A DNA stretch of 64,000 bases from Acidobacteriota bacterium (GTDB lineage: Bacteria; Acidobacteriota; Thermoanaerobaculia; UBA5066; Gp7-AA6). Location of the stretch: NCBI GenBank assembly GCA_027307335.1, contig DAHUXD010000023.1, forward strand, positions 1 through 64,000, read 5' to 3'. The notes beneath the pieces are model-generated. The model saw nothing but the letters and a program-made list of their open reading frames with translations. It had not been told where the DNA came from and searched no databases. The position numbers and the translations under genes are program-made. Below, piece after piece: positions 53,798 to 62,483 of the stretch. Every line of letters begins with the position of its first letter. The first letter of the stretch is position 1.

Positions 53798-54571
53798 CTA
53801 ATTCGTCTTCAGCCGGATCGTGCCGTTGACCGTCTCGCAGTGGAGCGGCTCGGTGCCGCCGTTGTAGCTGCCGCGGGCTTCCTTCGGCCCGAACTTTCCT
53901 TCGACGGGCAGCTCGAAGTTGCCCTCGATGTGGCCGTTGACGGTCTCCAGGTCGTAGCGGACCGAGGAGCTCTTGTCGAAGGCGACGTCGATCGAGCCGT
54001 TCACGGTCTCGATGCGCGTGTTGTGGAGCGGTCCGGCGAAGGCGAGGCGGACGGAGCCGTTGACCGTGTTGGCGTTCGTCGGGCCCGCGATCCCCGCGAG
54101 CTCGATCGAGCCGTTGACGGCGTCTCCCGAGATCTTCCCGGAGAACCCGCTCGCCGCGAGCTTGCCGTTGCACGTCTCGAAGCGCACATCGGTCTTCGCG
54201 GGAATCTGGAGCTCGTAGTCGACGTGCGCGCCGGAGGTGCCGAAGTCGAGGAAGCCGAAGAGGCGGCGGCGCTTGGGATTGACCGTCTCGACGCGGATCT
54301 CGTTGCCGACCTTCTGGACCCGGATCTCGGTCAGGCGGAGCGTCTCGTCCGCGTGGCCGCCCTCGGCGCGCTTGACGGCGCGCACCTTGAAGTAGGGCTT
54401 GTCCCAGGCCGACGCCTCGATGTTGCCGTTGACGTTCTCGACGGAGATCTTCACGACCCCGTCCATCGAGTACGCCTTCTCGAAGACCTCCTGCGTGGAC
54501 TCGGCCCGGGCCGGCGCGGCGAGGGCGAGGAGGAGGGCCAGGGCGAGCGGGGCGCGGCGGAGCTTTCGCAT
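53798..54571 (-). CDS. Exported DUF4097-type beta-solenoid protein
   Basis: A 257-residue protein with a signal peptide (1-23) and a beta-strand repeat in which V-N-G motifs recur (ENVNGNIEASAW, CNGKLAASGF, NTVNGSVRLAF, IETVNGSIDVAF, LETVNGHIEGNF and more), the layout of DUF4097 (adhesin-like) proteins. No enzymatic motif. The gene has GGAAGAAG upstream of ATG 54571. It starts a minus-strand unit with the DUF4870 gene and yidD. Confidence 0.85.
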   Translation of the reverse strand: MRKLRRAPLALALLLALAAPARAESTQEVFEKAYSMDGVVKISVENVNGNIEASAWDKPYFKVRAVKRAEGGHADETLRLTEIRVQKVGNEIRVETVNPKRRRLFGFLDFGTSGAHVDYELQIPAKTDVRFETCNGKLAASGFSGKISGDAVNGSIELAGIAGPTNANTVNGSVRLAFAGPLHNTRIETVNGSIDVAFDKSSSVRYDLETVNGHIEGNFELPVEGKFGPKEARGSYNGGTEPLHCETVNGTIRLKTN

Positions 54572-54636
54572 CGTCTTCTTCCGAATCTTTACAACGGAAA
54601 GTATCGGAAAAGGTTCAGGCGCGTCGGCAGACGCCG

Positions 54637-54675
54637 CCCCCTCACCCCTACCCCCTCTCCCGGAGGGAGAGGGGT
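54637..54675 (-). repeat. CCCTCTCC palindromic repeat, copy 3
   Basis: Reverse-oriented copy of the family: CCCTACCCCCTCTCCC followed by GGAGGGAGAGGGG, then a CACTGTTTTTTGTATG flank that is the complement of the flank of copies 1 and 2. Confidence 0.8.
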
Positions 54676-54699
54676 CACTGTTTTTTGTATGCGGATGTC

Positions 54700-55092
54700 T
54701 CATGTTTCCCGCACGATACGGATTCCCGTGCGCCGGTCCGTCCGCCGCTCGCCCTCGCTCTTCCGGAGCATCGGCCAGGCGTCGTAGAGGTTCCAGATCG
54801 GCACCAGGAGGGGCAGGTTCCGGCGGACGGAGGCGAGCGGACCGGGAGCGCGGCCGTCGGGGCGCCGCGCCTCGAGGTCGAGCCAGCGCCGCGCCCTTCC
54901 CCCCCGCGCGTCCCGGAGCAGGAACGCCGCGGTCGCCGCCCCGCCGGCGAGGACCCAGATCGCGGGAATTCCGCCGCGCAGCGCCGGAAGGAAGCGCCAG
55001 GTGAAGCCCGTGAGAAGAAGGCCGGCGAGGTCCGCGGGGACGGCGCACACGAGGACGTCGAGAAAGAGGGCGAGGAGTCGCGCGCGGCGCAT
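54700..55092 (-). CDS. RDD-family-like membrane protein
   Basis: A 130-residue membrane protein. It starts RRARLLALFLDVLVCAVPADLAG, where the arginine and aspartate in the first helix are characteristic of RDD proteins, followed by a second helix and the RRNLPLLVPIWNLYDAWPML box near the end. RDD proteins are often linked to ion transport; function here is unknown. ATG 55092 is used. It is divergent from the adenosine deaminase homologue. Confidence 0.68.
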   Translation of the reverse strand: MRRARLLALFLDVLVCAVPADLAGLLLTGFTWRFLPALRGGIPAIWVLAGGAATAAFLLRDARGGRARRWLDLEARRPDGRAPGPLASVRRNLPLLVPIWNLYDAWPMLRKSEGERRTDRRTGIRIVRET

Positions 55093-55135
55093 ATAGTGAC
55101 GGGGTCTCGCGATTGTGAACGGCGGGTGCTCGATT

Positions 55136-56143
55136 GTGAAGCCCGAAATCTTCCCGGACGAGAGCGCGGCCGTGCTCGCCGACTGCCACCTGCATTTCGA
55201 GGGCTGCATGCCCGTCTCCGAGGTGGCGCGCCTCGCGGGCCGCGCCGGGCACGCGTTCGCCGACCCCGCCGCGTTCGAACGGGCGCGGGGCGCGGTCAGC
55301 GACTCGGCCGGATTCCTCGCGCTCTACGCGGACGTCTGCCGCCTCTTCCGCGACCCCGAGGACTTCTTCTCCGCCGCGGCCGCGGTCGCCGGCGCTCTCG
55401 CCGACGACCGGCTCACGTACGCGGAGGTCCATTTCTCGCCGGAGATTCCCCCGCGCTTCGGACTCGATGCCGCGGCGTGCCTGGAGGCCGTCGATGCGGG
55501 TTTCCGCGATGCCGCCGCGAGCCGCGGCATCCGATGCCGGATCGTGCTCGGCGCGGTCCGGCAGTGGGGGGCCGGCTCCGCGGATCGCGTCCTCGACCTC
55601 TACGCGCGCCGGCGCCTCCCGACGATCGTGGGTCTTGGCATGGGCGGCGACGAGGCCTCGGTGCCGGCGGCGGCGTTTGCCGGCGTCTACCTCCGGGCGC
55701 GCGCGCTCGGCCTCCGCACGTCCGTGCACGCGGGCGAGTGGGCGGGCGCCGATTCGGTGCGCGACGTTCTCGATGCGCTGCGTCCCGATCGCATCGATCA
55801 CGGCATCGCCGCCGCGGACGATCCGCGACTCCTCGAGCGCCTCGCGGAGGAGGGGACCGTCCTCTGCGTCGCGCCGACGAGCAACCTGCAGACGGGCGCG
55901 GTCGCGCGCGGCGCCGAGCATCCGCTGCGGCGCCTCATCGACGCGGGCGTGCGGGTCGCGCTGTCCGCCGACGACCCGCTGTTCTTCGGCACGACGACTC
56001 GAGGCGAGTATCGCTTCGCGCGCGAGGCTCTCGGCCTCGACGAGGCGCAGCTCCGGACGCTCGCGGCCAACGGCTGGCGCGGCGCCTTCTGCTCGCGCGA
56101 GGAGCGCGAGCTGGGCCTGAAGGCGGTCGGTGGCGAAGACTAG
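55136..56143 (+). CDS. Adenosine deaminase-family hydrolase
   Basis: About 335 residues of the metal-dependent ADA/AMP-deaminase family. Zinc ligands His18 and His20 (DCHLHFEG), later His in VHAGEW and Asp in LSADDPLFFGT, with the DHG motif DRIDHGIA for catalysis. It may be adenosine, adenine or another aminohydrolase. GTG 55136 starts 17 residues before the first zinc motif; GTG 55115 is possible. CGATTGTGAA is repeated 21 bases apart around both starts. Its stop shares CTAG with the convergent yigZ. Confidence 0.88.
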   Translation: MKPEIFPDESAAVLADCHLHFEGCMPVSEVARLAGRAGHAFADPAAFERARGAVSDSAGFLALYADVCRLFRDPEDFFSAAAAVAGALADDRLTYAEVHFSPEIPPRFGLDAAACLEAVDAGFRDAAASRGIRCRIVLGAVRQWGAGSADRVLDLYARRRLPTIVGLGMGGDEASVPAAAFAGVYLRARALGLRTSVHAGEWAGADSVRDVLDALRPDRIDHGIAAADDPRLLERLAEEGTVLCVAPTSNLQTGAVARGAEHPLRRLIDAGVRVALSADDPLFFGTTTRGEYRFAREALGLDEAQLRTLAANGWRGAFCSREERELGLKAVGGED

Positions 56144-56748
56144 ATCCGGCGGAAATCGAGCCGCGCTTCCGTGAGCGCCGCCTCGATCTGCCCGGCGCGC
56201 GACCGGCGGATCTCGAGCACGAGGACCGGGTCCGGCTCGAAGCGCTCGGACGCGAGGCGCACCGCCGGCGGGTCGAGGAGCCGCCGCACCGCGCCGGTCC
56301 GGGCGTGGGGGCAGCGCACCTCGATCGCGACCGTCTCGTAGACGGTCTCGCTGCCGGCCGCCGCGAGCGCGCGTTCCGCGGCCAGCCGGTACGCCCGCGC
56401 GAGGCCGCCCGTGCCGAGCTTCGTGCCGCCGAACCAGCGGACGACCGCGACGGCGGCGTCGGTCATGCCGGCGCTCTCGATCGCGGCGAGGATCGGCCGG
56501 CCCGCGGTGCCCGACGGCTCTCCGGCGTCGGAGGAGCGGACGGTGGCGGCGCCGGGGGCGCCGATCCTGAAGGCGAACGCCACGTGCGTCGCGTCGTGAT
56601 GCTCGCGCCGCAGGCGTTCGACGAACGCGTCGGCCTCCGCCGGCGAGGCGACGCGGCTCGCGAAGCCGAAAAAACGCGACGCCCTCTCGCGCACGTCGCC
56701 GCGGCCCTCGCCCGCGGGCACCCGGCGCGCGTCGCTCGCGTCGCTCAC
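56140..56748 (-). CDS. YigZ/IMPACT-family protein
   Basis: A 202-residue protein of the UPF0029/IMPACT family: ASRFFGFASRVASPAEADAF, HHDATHVAFAFRIG, DAGEPSGTAGRPIL, and VVRWFGGTKLGTGGLARAY. Human IMPACT modulates GCN2, and the role of bacterial YigZ is unknown. GTG 56748 overlaps the bshA stop (GTGA), so it is the last gene of the bacillithiol operon. Its own stop overlaps the convergent ADA stop. Confidence 0.9.
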   Translation of the reverse strand: MSDASDARRVPAGEGRGDVRERASRFFGFASRVASPAEADAFVERLRREHHDATHVAFAFRIGAPGAATVRSSDAGEPSGTAGRPILAAIESAGMTDAAVAVVRWFGGTKLGTGGLARAYRLAAERALAAAGSETVYETVAIEVRCPHARTGAVRRLLDPPAVRLASERFEPDPVLVLEIRRSRAGQIEAALTEARLDFRRI

Positions 56749-57872
56749 CCCGCGAGCGTCTTCTCGTAGAGCGCGCGATAGCGAGCGACGAGCGCGGCCG
56801 TCGGGAACTCCCGGACCGCGCGCTCGCGGCCGGCCGCCGAGAACCGGTCCCAGAGCCCGGGATCCTGGAGGAGCTTCAACGCCGCCGCGGCCATCCCGTC
56901 CACGTCGCCGACGGGACGCAGGAAGCCGTGCCGGCCGTCCTCGACGACCTCCGGAAGGCCGCCCTTCGCGGTGCCGATGACGGGCACGCCGCACGCCATC
57001 GCCTCGAGCGCCGCGAGCCCGAACGACTCGGCGTCCGACGGCAGGAGCAGCAGGCGCGCGGCCGGGAGGATCGACTCGATCGCCGCGACGCTGCCGAGGA
57101 AGATCGTGCGGTCCTCGAATCCGCCCTGGCGGGCGAGACGCTCGGCGAGGGAACGGTCGGGGCCGTCGCCGACGAGCAGCAGCCGCGCCGGCGTCTTCTT
57201 CTGGATGCGCTCGAAGATCGCGAGCACGTCCGCGATGCGCTTGACCGGACGGAAGTTCGAAATGTGGACGATCAGCGGCTCGCCGTCGCGCGAGAGGGCC
57301 TTCGCGAAGGCCGATGCGCCGCCGGGGCGGTACTGCTGCGTGTCGACGAAGTTCGGCAGGACCTCGATCGAACGACGGACGCCGAACTCGCGCACCGTGA
57401 CGTCGCGCAGGTAGTCCGAGACCGCGGTCACCGCGTCGCTCTTCTCGATGCCCCAGCGCGTGATCGGCAGGTAGGAGCGGTCCATGCCGACGATCGTGAT
57501 GTCGGTCCCGTGCAGCGTGGTGACGACCTTCAGCTTCACGCCGCTGCCGTTGCCCATCTCCCGCGCGAGGATCGCCGAGATCGCGTGCGGCAGCGCGTAG
57601 TGGACGTGGAGCAGGTCGAGCTTCGCGTGCGCCGCCACCTCGGCCATCTTCGTGGCGAGCGCGAGCGTGTACGGCGGCGAGACGAAGAGCGGATAGGACG
57701 GCGCCACGACCTCGTGGAAGTGGACGCGCTCGCGCGGCAGCTCCAGGCGCGACGGCATCGCGTACGCGATGAAGTGGACCTCGTCGCCGCCGGCGGCGAG
57801 CGCGACGCCGAGCTCGGTCGCGACGACGCCGCTGCCGCCAAAGGTCGGATAGCAGGTGATTCCAATTTTCAT
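56745..57872 (-). CDS. bshA: BshA, N-acetylglucosaminyl-malate synthase
   Basis: GT4-family glycosyltransferase of 375 residues that joins L-malate and UDP-GlcNAc, the first step of bacillithiol synthesis. Seen: GITCYPTFGGSGVVATELG at the start, LHVHYALPHA, LHGTDITIVGMD, SDYLRDVTVREF, NFRPVKR and the EX7E-type SDAESFGLAALEAMACG. This N-terminus is typical of BshA. Together with bshB and bshC in the same run of genes the assignment is strong. A CCCTCTCC repeat lies in the 100-base gap to bshB. Confidence 0.95.
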   Translation of the reverse strand: MKIGITCYPTFGGSGVVATELGVALAAGGDEVHFIAYAMPSRLELPRERVHFHEVVAPSYPLFVSPPYTLALATKMAEVAAHAKLDLLHVHYALPHAISAILAREMGNGSGVKLKVVTTLHGTDITIVGMDRSYLPITRWGIEKSDAVTAVSDYLRDVTVREFGVRRSIEVLPNFVDTQQYRPGGASAFAKALSRDGEPLIVHISNFRPVKRIADVLAIFERIQKKTPARLLLVGDGPDRSLAERLARQGGFEDRTIFLGSVAAIESILPAARLLLLPSDAESFGLAALEAMACGVPVIGTAKGGLPEVVEDGRHGFLRPVGDVDGMAAAALKLLQDPGLWDRFSAAGRERAVREFPTAALVARYRALYEKTLAG

Positions 57873-57911
57873 CGACGCTCTCCCCTCGAGAGAGAGCCCA
57901 CAAGAAACAGA

Positions 57912-57951
57912 CACCCCTCTCCCTTTGGGAGAGGGGGTAGGGGTGAGGGGG
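57912..57951 (+). repeat. CCCTCTCC palindromic repeat, copy 4
   Basis: CCCCTCTCCCTTT followed by GGGAGAGGGG and TAGGGGTGAGGG; flank ACAAGAAACAGAC before it. It fills the space between bshA and bshB. Confidence 0.85.
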
Positions 57952-57972
57952 GTGAAATCGCCACGGTCCTCA

Positions 57973-58695
57973 TCAGAACCCCGGCTCGAATCCCTCGAAC
58001 GCCTTGATCGGATCGTCGATCCGCGGCGGGCGGATCGAGCGGAATCCCTCGCCGAACGGCACGCCGATGAGCGCGCCGTGCTCGCGCGATCGCGCCTCCA
58101 CCCAGGCGAGGAAGTCCTCCTGCGAGAGGATCGTCTGCGGCTCGACGGAGCCCGGCGTGTGGAACTGGCTCTCGAAGGCGCGCATGGCCGCGCGGCGGAC
58201 CTCGATGTAGGCCGTGACGTCGACGACGAACTGCGGCGGATGGGGGAGAAACGTCGAGAAGTACACCGTCTGCTGCGGCCGGTGGGCCGGGTGGGCGGTC
58301 TCGAGCTTGCGGAGCCCGGCGTAGAAGCACGCGTCGGTGACGACCTGCCCGGCCCGGCGGTGGTCCGGGTGCCGGTCGTCGGGATAGGGCGTGAACACGA
58401 TGCGCGGCTTCTCGCGGCGGATCACGTCGATGACCTTCAGCTCGTCCTCGCGGCCGCGTCGAAGGCCTCCGTCGCCGAGGTCGAGCGTGTGGCGGAAGTC
58501 GGCGCCCAGGATCTCGGCCGCTTTCTGCGCCTCCGCCGCGCGAATCTCCGGCGTGCCGCGCGTGCCGAGCTCCCCCGCGGTCAAGTCGACGATGCCGAAG
58601 CGATGGCCGAGCGCGCGCAGCCGCGCGAGCGTTCCCCCGCAGGTCAGCTCGATGTCGTCCGGGTGGGCGCCGATCGCGAGCACGTCAACCGGCAT
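57973..58695 (-). CDS. bshB1: BshB1-type bacillithiol deacetylase
   Basis: PIG-L-family metal-dependent deacetylase of 240 residues that removes acetyl from GlcNAc-malate. Zinc motif AIGAHPDDIEL (His and Asp), and PDDRHPDHRRAG; these match the BshB1 pattern. It lies between bshC and bshA in the same strand, which supports the second bacillithiol step. The repeat next to its start provides GGGAGAGGG just upstream of ATG 58695, where it could act as ribosome binding site. Confidence 0.93.
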   Translation of the reverse strand: MPVDVLAIGAHPDDIELTCGGTLARLRALGHRFGIVDLTAGELGTRGTPEIRAAEAQKAAEILGADFRHTLDLGDGGLRRGREDELKVIDVIRREKPRIVFTPYPDDRHPDHRRAGQVVTDACFYAGLRKLETAHPAHRPQQTVYFSTFLPHPPQFVVDVTAYIEVRRAAMRAFESQFHTPGSVEPQTILSQEDFLAWVEARSREHGALIGVPFGEGFRSIRPPRIDDPIKAFEGFEPGF

Positions 58696-58700
58696 CTCTG

Positions 58701-58737
58701 CTCCCTCTCCCTCCGGGAGAGGGCCGGGGTGAGGGGC
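58701..58737 (+). repeat. CCCTCTCC palindromic repeat, copy 5
   Basis: CCCTCTCCCTCC followed by GGGAGAGGG and CCGGGGTGAGGGG. It lies between bshC and bshB1; on the coding strand it places GGGAGAGGG in front of the bshB1 ATG. Confidence 0.85.
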
Positions 58738-58749
58738 GTCCGATCGCCA

Positions 58750-60285
58750 CTACTCGCCTCCCTCCTCTCTCCCGAAATCCACGATGGCGACACCTTGTGC
58801 GCACGTCCCCGCGACGCCGCGGAGCCCCTCGACGACCTCGCGGCCCCACCCGAGCATCCATGCGAGCGGCGGGTAGACGCGCTCGGCGGGGATGCCGCCC
58901 GGCGCGAGCGCGATCGCGAGGCGCCGGCGGCGGTTGGCGGCGACGCCCTCCTTGCGCTCGGCGGCCTTGCGCGCCCGCTCGGCGAGCTGCTCGAACTGGT
59001 AGGCGATCTTCTTTCCCGCGTTCTCGAGCGCGCCCTCGAGCGAGGGGTCGAGGCGCGTGAACGAGCCGGAGAGCGTCTTCAGGTTCTGCGCCGTGCTCTG
59101 CGCGAGCGCCTCCGCGGCGTCCGCCTCCGGCACGGGCGCGGACTCCGGATCGCCGGTCGCGGCGAGGAGGTCCTCGTCGGAGACGCCGAGCTGCTCGGCG
59201 AGGCGGCGCTCGGCGGGGCCGCGCAGCACCGCGTGCGTGCGGGGGATCAGGACGGGCGGCGTCACCTCGAACAGGTCGAAGAGGGGAAGGCTCTGCGCGT
59301 GGTAGGCGATCTCCGCCGCTCCCAGCACGCTCGCCGCCATGGGGAAGAGATACGACTTCAGGACCGGCCGGGTTATGACGTCGGCCGACGGCCACGCCTC
59401 GCCCGCCCGGACTCGCTTCACGGCCGCCGCCACGTCGTCGACCCGGCGGCGGCCCTCCGCGTCGATCGTGAAGAAGGAGAAGCCCTCGGGCACCGGCGCC
59501 GGAACCGGGCGGCCCGACGCACGCAGCTTCTCCTCGGTGCCGGCGAGCGTCGCGCGCAGCGCGCCTTCGCGCAGCGCCGCGTCGAGGAAGAGCGCGACCG
59601 TCGGCGCGCGCAGCGCGTCGTGCAGCGGGTCGAGAACGAGGAGGGGATCCGGCGCGACGAGGTCGAGCAGCGTCTCGATGAACGCGTCCGCATAGGAGGT
59701 CCCCGGCGCCGACCTTCCGGCGAACGCGTCGAGGATCGCGCCGGCGTCCTCCGCGCGGGCGTCGCCGCGGAACGCCTCGACGATCCCGCGCACGCCGTCG
59801 GGGATGCGGCGGCGGCCGACGGGCTCGCGATTCTGCCGGTCGGCGCCCTCCAGGACGAGCTCCTGCGCGCCCTCGGGCGTCGGGCGCGCCGTGCGGGCGA
59901 TCTCCTGCAGGTCGTGATCGTCGGTCAGCGCCCAGAACACGGGTACCGCGGGGACGCCGCGCTCGGTCATCGCGCGCGCGAGATGGATCGCGTCGAGGGC
60001 CTTCAGGAGCGTGAAGACCGGGCCGGTGAAGAGGCCGACCTGGTGGCCGGCGGACACGGCGACGGCGCGGCCCTCGGCGAGCTCGTCGGCCATGCGCAGC
60101 GCCCCGTCGCCGCGGCATCGGAACGCGGATGCCGGCACGCGCGGGCGACGGCCCGCGGCGAGGAGCCGCTGCCCGCTCTCGACGCAGGCCTCGAGCGTCG
60201 GCGGATCGGGATAGAGGTCGGGCGCGCCGGCGAGGAACTCCCGGAAGAGCGGCGACAGGCCGGGGTACTTCGAGAACGGAATCAC
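58750..60285 (-). CDS. bshC: BshC, putative cysteine-adding enzyme
   Basis: A 511-residue protein of the BshC family, proposed to add cysteine to GlcN-malate as the last bacillithiol step. Characteristic motifs: VSAGHQVGLFTGPVFTLLKA, FWALTDDHDLQEIA and the later RPVLKSYLFPMAASVLG. GTG 60285 overlaps the stop of the upstream methyltransferase by four bases (GTGA). Full length; no broken motif seen. Confidence 0.93.
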   Translation of the reverse strand: MIPFSKYPGLSPLFREFLAGAPDLYPDPPTLEACVESGQRLLAAGRRPRVPASAFRCRGDGALRMADELAEGRAVAVSAGHQVGLFTGPVFTLLKALDAIHLARAMTERGVPAVPVFWALTDDHDLQEIARTARPTPEGAQELVLEGADRQNREPVGRRRIPDGVRGIVEAFRGDARAEDAGAILDAFAGRSAPGTSYADAFIETLLDLVAPDPLLVLDPLHDALRAPTVALFLDAALREGALRATLAGTEEKLRASGRPVPAPVPEGFSFFTIDAEGRRRVDDVAAAVKRVRAGEAWPSADVITRPVLKSYLFPMAASVLGAAEIAYHAQSLPLFDLFEVTPPVLIPRTHAVLRGPAERRLAEQLGVSDEDLLAATGDPESAPVPEADAAEALAQSTAQNLKTLSGSFTRLDPSLEGALENAGKKIAYQFEQLAERARKAAERKEGVAANRRRRLAIALAPGGIPAERVYPPLAWMLGWGREVVEGLRGVAGTCAQGVAIVDFGREEGGE

Positions 60286-61016
60286 GACGGCTTCTCCGGT
60301 TTGCGCGCGAGGACGATGAGCCTCGGCGAGTCGGGCGAGAGCGGCGACTCGTCGAAGTCGCCCCAGACCGACTGAACACGGAGGCCCGAGCCCTCGAGCA
60401 GCGCGGCGAGCTCGTCGGGCGCGTACGCCCGCACGCTCTCGCGGAACGTCTCGCAGGAGCCGCCGCGCCGCACCTCGATCTCCTTCTCCAGACGCGCGCT
60501 CTTCGCGTCGAACGAGCGCCGGATGCGGTATTCCTTGCCGCCGCAGTCGCGGCGCTCCTCCGCCACGAGTCGCGCGAGCACGTGGGCGCGGCCGAAGGTG
60601 TCGCAGAGAAACGCGCCGCCGGGCCGGAGGACGCGCTCGATCTCGGCGACGACGGCGGTGTTCTCCGCGTCGGCCCGGAAGTAGCCGAAGCTCGTGAAGA
60701 AGTTGACGACGGCGCGGAACGCGGCGTCGCGGAACGGAAGCGAACGCATGTCGCCGCGCACGAGGAGCGTGTGCCGGTCGCGCCGGCGGGCGAGGTCGAG
60801 GAGCGGCGCCGAGTAGTCGAGCCCCACGGGCCGCGCGCCGGCCTCCGAGAACGGGATCCAGTGCCTCCCGGTGCCGCAGCAGAGGTCGAGCAGGGGCGAG
60901 GGCTCGGGGGGCAGGTGCGTCAGGGCGAACGCGGCCTCGCGGCGGGCGGCGGCGAGGTCCCGGTGCGGGTACAGGTCGAGGTACTCCTCGCCGAACCAGG
61001 ACTCCCACCACGTCAT
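60282..61016 (-). CDS. SAM-dependent methyltransferase, candidate N-methyl-bacillithiol synthase
   Basis: A 244-residue class I methyltransferase: LDLCCGTGRHW (motif I), VGLDYSAPLL, GDMRSLPF, FTSFGYF and a C-terminal half with RLIVLARKPEK. It overlaps bshC (GTGA), and in Chlorobium a methyltransferase (NmbA) makes N-methyl-bacillithiol; this gene is a good candidate for the same role, though substrate is inferred from position only. ATG 61016 (MTWWESWFGEEYL) is used; TTAAAT lies ten bases before it and an ATG at 61028 is the alternative. Confidence 0.82.
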   Translation of the reverse strand: MTWWESWFGEEYLDLYPHRDLAAARREAAFALTHLPPEPSPLLDLCCGTGRHWIPFSEAGARPVGLDYSAPLLDLARRRDRHTLLVRGDMRSLPFRDAAFRAVVNFFTSFGYFRADAENTAVVAEIERVLRPGGAFLCDTFGRAHVLARLVAEERRDCGGKEYRIRRSFDAKSARLEKEIEVRRGGSCETFRESVRAYAPDELAALLEGSGLRVQSVWGDFDESPLSPDSPRLIVLARKPEKPS

Positions 61017-61026
61017 AGGGGTGTGC

Positions 61027-61032
61027 ATTTAA
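61027..61032 (-). promoter_or_regulatory. -10-like TTAAAT before the bacillithiol operon
   Basis: TTAAAT on the minus strand ends ten bases before ATG 61016 with no Shine-Dalgarno sequence, and would place the transcript start within a few bases of it. It also overlaps the alternative ATG 61028, which argues for the internal start. Confidence 0.45.
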
Positions 61033-61039
61033 TCAGAGC

Positions 61040-61096
61040 GCGCGGCGAGGGAACGCCGCGTCGAAGCCCGGCCGAGCGAAGCGAGGGTCGGGGTTC
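61040..61096 (-). repeat. Dispersed two-hairpin repeat, copy 6
   Basis: Reverse-oriented copy: CGCGGCGAGGGAACGCCGCGTCG, then GCCGAGCGAAGCGAGGGTC. It lies between the divergent bacillithiol operon and the M24 peptidase gene. Confidence 0.85.
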
Positions 61097-61120
61097 GAAA
61101 GGACGCCGCCGTCCTCCTGT

Positions 61121-61126
61121 TAGAGT
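61121..61126 (+). promoter_or_regulatory. -10-like TAGAGT close to start codon
   Basis: TAGAGT ends ten bases before ATG 61137; the spacer TTCCCGCGCC has no Shine-Dalgarno sequence. Confidence 0.45.
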
Positions 61127-61136
61127 TTCCCGCGCC

Positions 61137-62483
61137 ATGAACGCCGCCGTGATCGCCGTGACGATCCTTCTGACGGCTCAGGTCCGCGAGATTCACCCGC
61201 CCCGGCCCACGATCCCGAAGGGAACGCCGACCCCCGCGCCGCCGCAGGCGCCCCTGAAGATCCGCTCCCGCAAGGAGCGCATGGACCGCTATCTCGTCGC
61301 CTCGCTGCGCCGCTCGAACATCGACGCCTGGGTCGTGGTCACGCGCGAGGCGACGGTCGATTCGGTGGCGTTCGACGTCGCGGCGGACCACGCCGTCGGC
61401 CGCGCGGTGTGCCTCTTCGTCGACAAGGGGGACCGCCTCGAGCGCGTCGCGATCGTCGCGAGCTACGACACCGACGCCTTCGAGAAGTCGGGCCTGTACA
61501 CGAGGGTCGTGCCGTACGGCAAGGAGGGCGCCGGACCCGCGGTGAAGGAGGCGGTCGCTTCGCTCAACCCGAAGGCGATCGCCGTCGACATGTCGCGCGA
61601 CGAACCGCTCGCCGACGGCATCACGGCGGGCAACCTGCAGTGGCTCCGCGACACGCTCGGACCCGACTACGCGAAGCGCCTCGTCTCGGCCGAGGCCTTC
61701 CTGATCTCGTACCGCAGCCGCAAGACGCCGGGCGAGATCGCGAAGCTGCGCGAGGCCGTGAAGAAGAGCGAGCAGATCCTGGCCGAGGCGCTCACGCCCG
61801 CCGTGATCAAGCCGGGCCAGACGACGGAGCAGGACCTCGCCGACTTCATCCGCAAGCGCCGCCGCGAGATGGGCCTCGGTCCATCGTGGGAGGACGACCA
61901 GGATCCGAACGTGACGGCGGGGGTCACTCGGGGCCATTCCGGACCCTCGACCGCGACGATCCTTCCCGGTTCGGTGATCCGCATCGACTTCGGCGTCGAC
62001 GACGAGGGCTACAAGACCGACATCCAGCGCCTCGCGTACGTGCTGCGGCCGGGGGAGACCGAGGCGCCGCCCGAGGTCGCGGCCGCGTTTGCGACCGTGC
62101 GCGCCGCCAACCGAGCGGCGGCGGCCGCGCTGAAGCCCGGAGCGACGGGAACCGCGGTCGACACGGCCGCACGCCGCGTCGTGACGGATGCCGACTACGA
62201 GGAGTATCCGCACGCGACGGGCCACCCGATCGGCTTCTACACGCACGACCTCGGGCCCCTGCTCGCGCCCGCCTGGCCGGACCGCTACGGCAAGCTCGGC
62301 AGCTACGTGATCGAGCGCGACCAGACGTTCGCCATCGAGCCGGCGCTCGAGGTGGAGCTGCCCTGGACGATGGGCGGCAAGGTCGGTTTCGGGCTCGAGG
62401 AGGACTACGTCGTCACCGACAAGGGGAGCGAGCCGCTCGGGACGCCGCAGGAAACGCTGATCCTGATTCCGAGCGGATCGTGA
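61137..62483 (+). CDS. Exported M24-family metallopeptidase (Xaa-Pro peptidase-like)
   Basis: A 448-residue protein with a short hydrophobic N-terminus (1-16), a creatinase-like N-terminal domain (about 45-200) and a pita-bread M24 domain. The five metal ligands are placed as Asp (IRIDFGVDD), Asp (YKTDIQRL), His (ATGHPIGFY), Glu (FAIEPALEV) and Glu (FGLEEDYVVT). This is the Xaa-Pro aminopeptidase layout; substrate uncertain. TAGAGT is ten bases before the ATG. It overlaps the next gene by four bases. Confidence 0.88.
   Translation: MNAAVIAVTILLTAQVREIHPPRPTIPKGTPTPAPPQAPLKIRSRKERMDRYLVASLRRSNIDAWVVVTREATVDSVAFDVAADHAVGRAVCLFVDKGDRLERVAIVASYDTDAFEKSGLYTRVVPYGKEGAGPAVKEAVASLNPKAIAVDMSRDEPLADGITAGNLQWLRDTLGPDYAKRLVSAEAFLISYRSRKTPGEIAKLREAVKKSEQILAEALTPAVIKPGQTTEQDLADFIRKRRREMGLGPSWEDDQDPNVTAGVTRGHSGPSTATILPGSVIRIDFGVDDEGYKTDIQRLAYVLRPGETEAPPEVAAAFATVRAANRAAAAALKPGATGTAVDTAARRVVTDADYEEYPHATGHPIGFYTHDLGPLLAPAWPDRYGKLGSYVIERDQTFAIEPALEVELPWTMGGKVGFGLEEDYVVTDKGSEPLGTPQETLILIPSGS

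Noticed and set aside
57856-60375. An 839-codon plus-strand frame opposite bshB1 and bshC
   Set aside because: Shadow of the bsh genes; composition Arg/Glu/Leu-rich and no motif.
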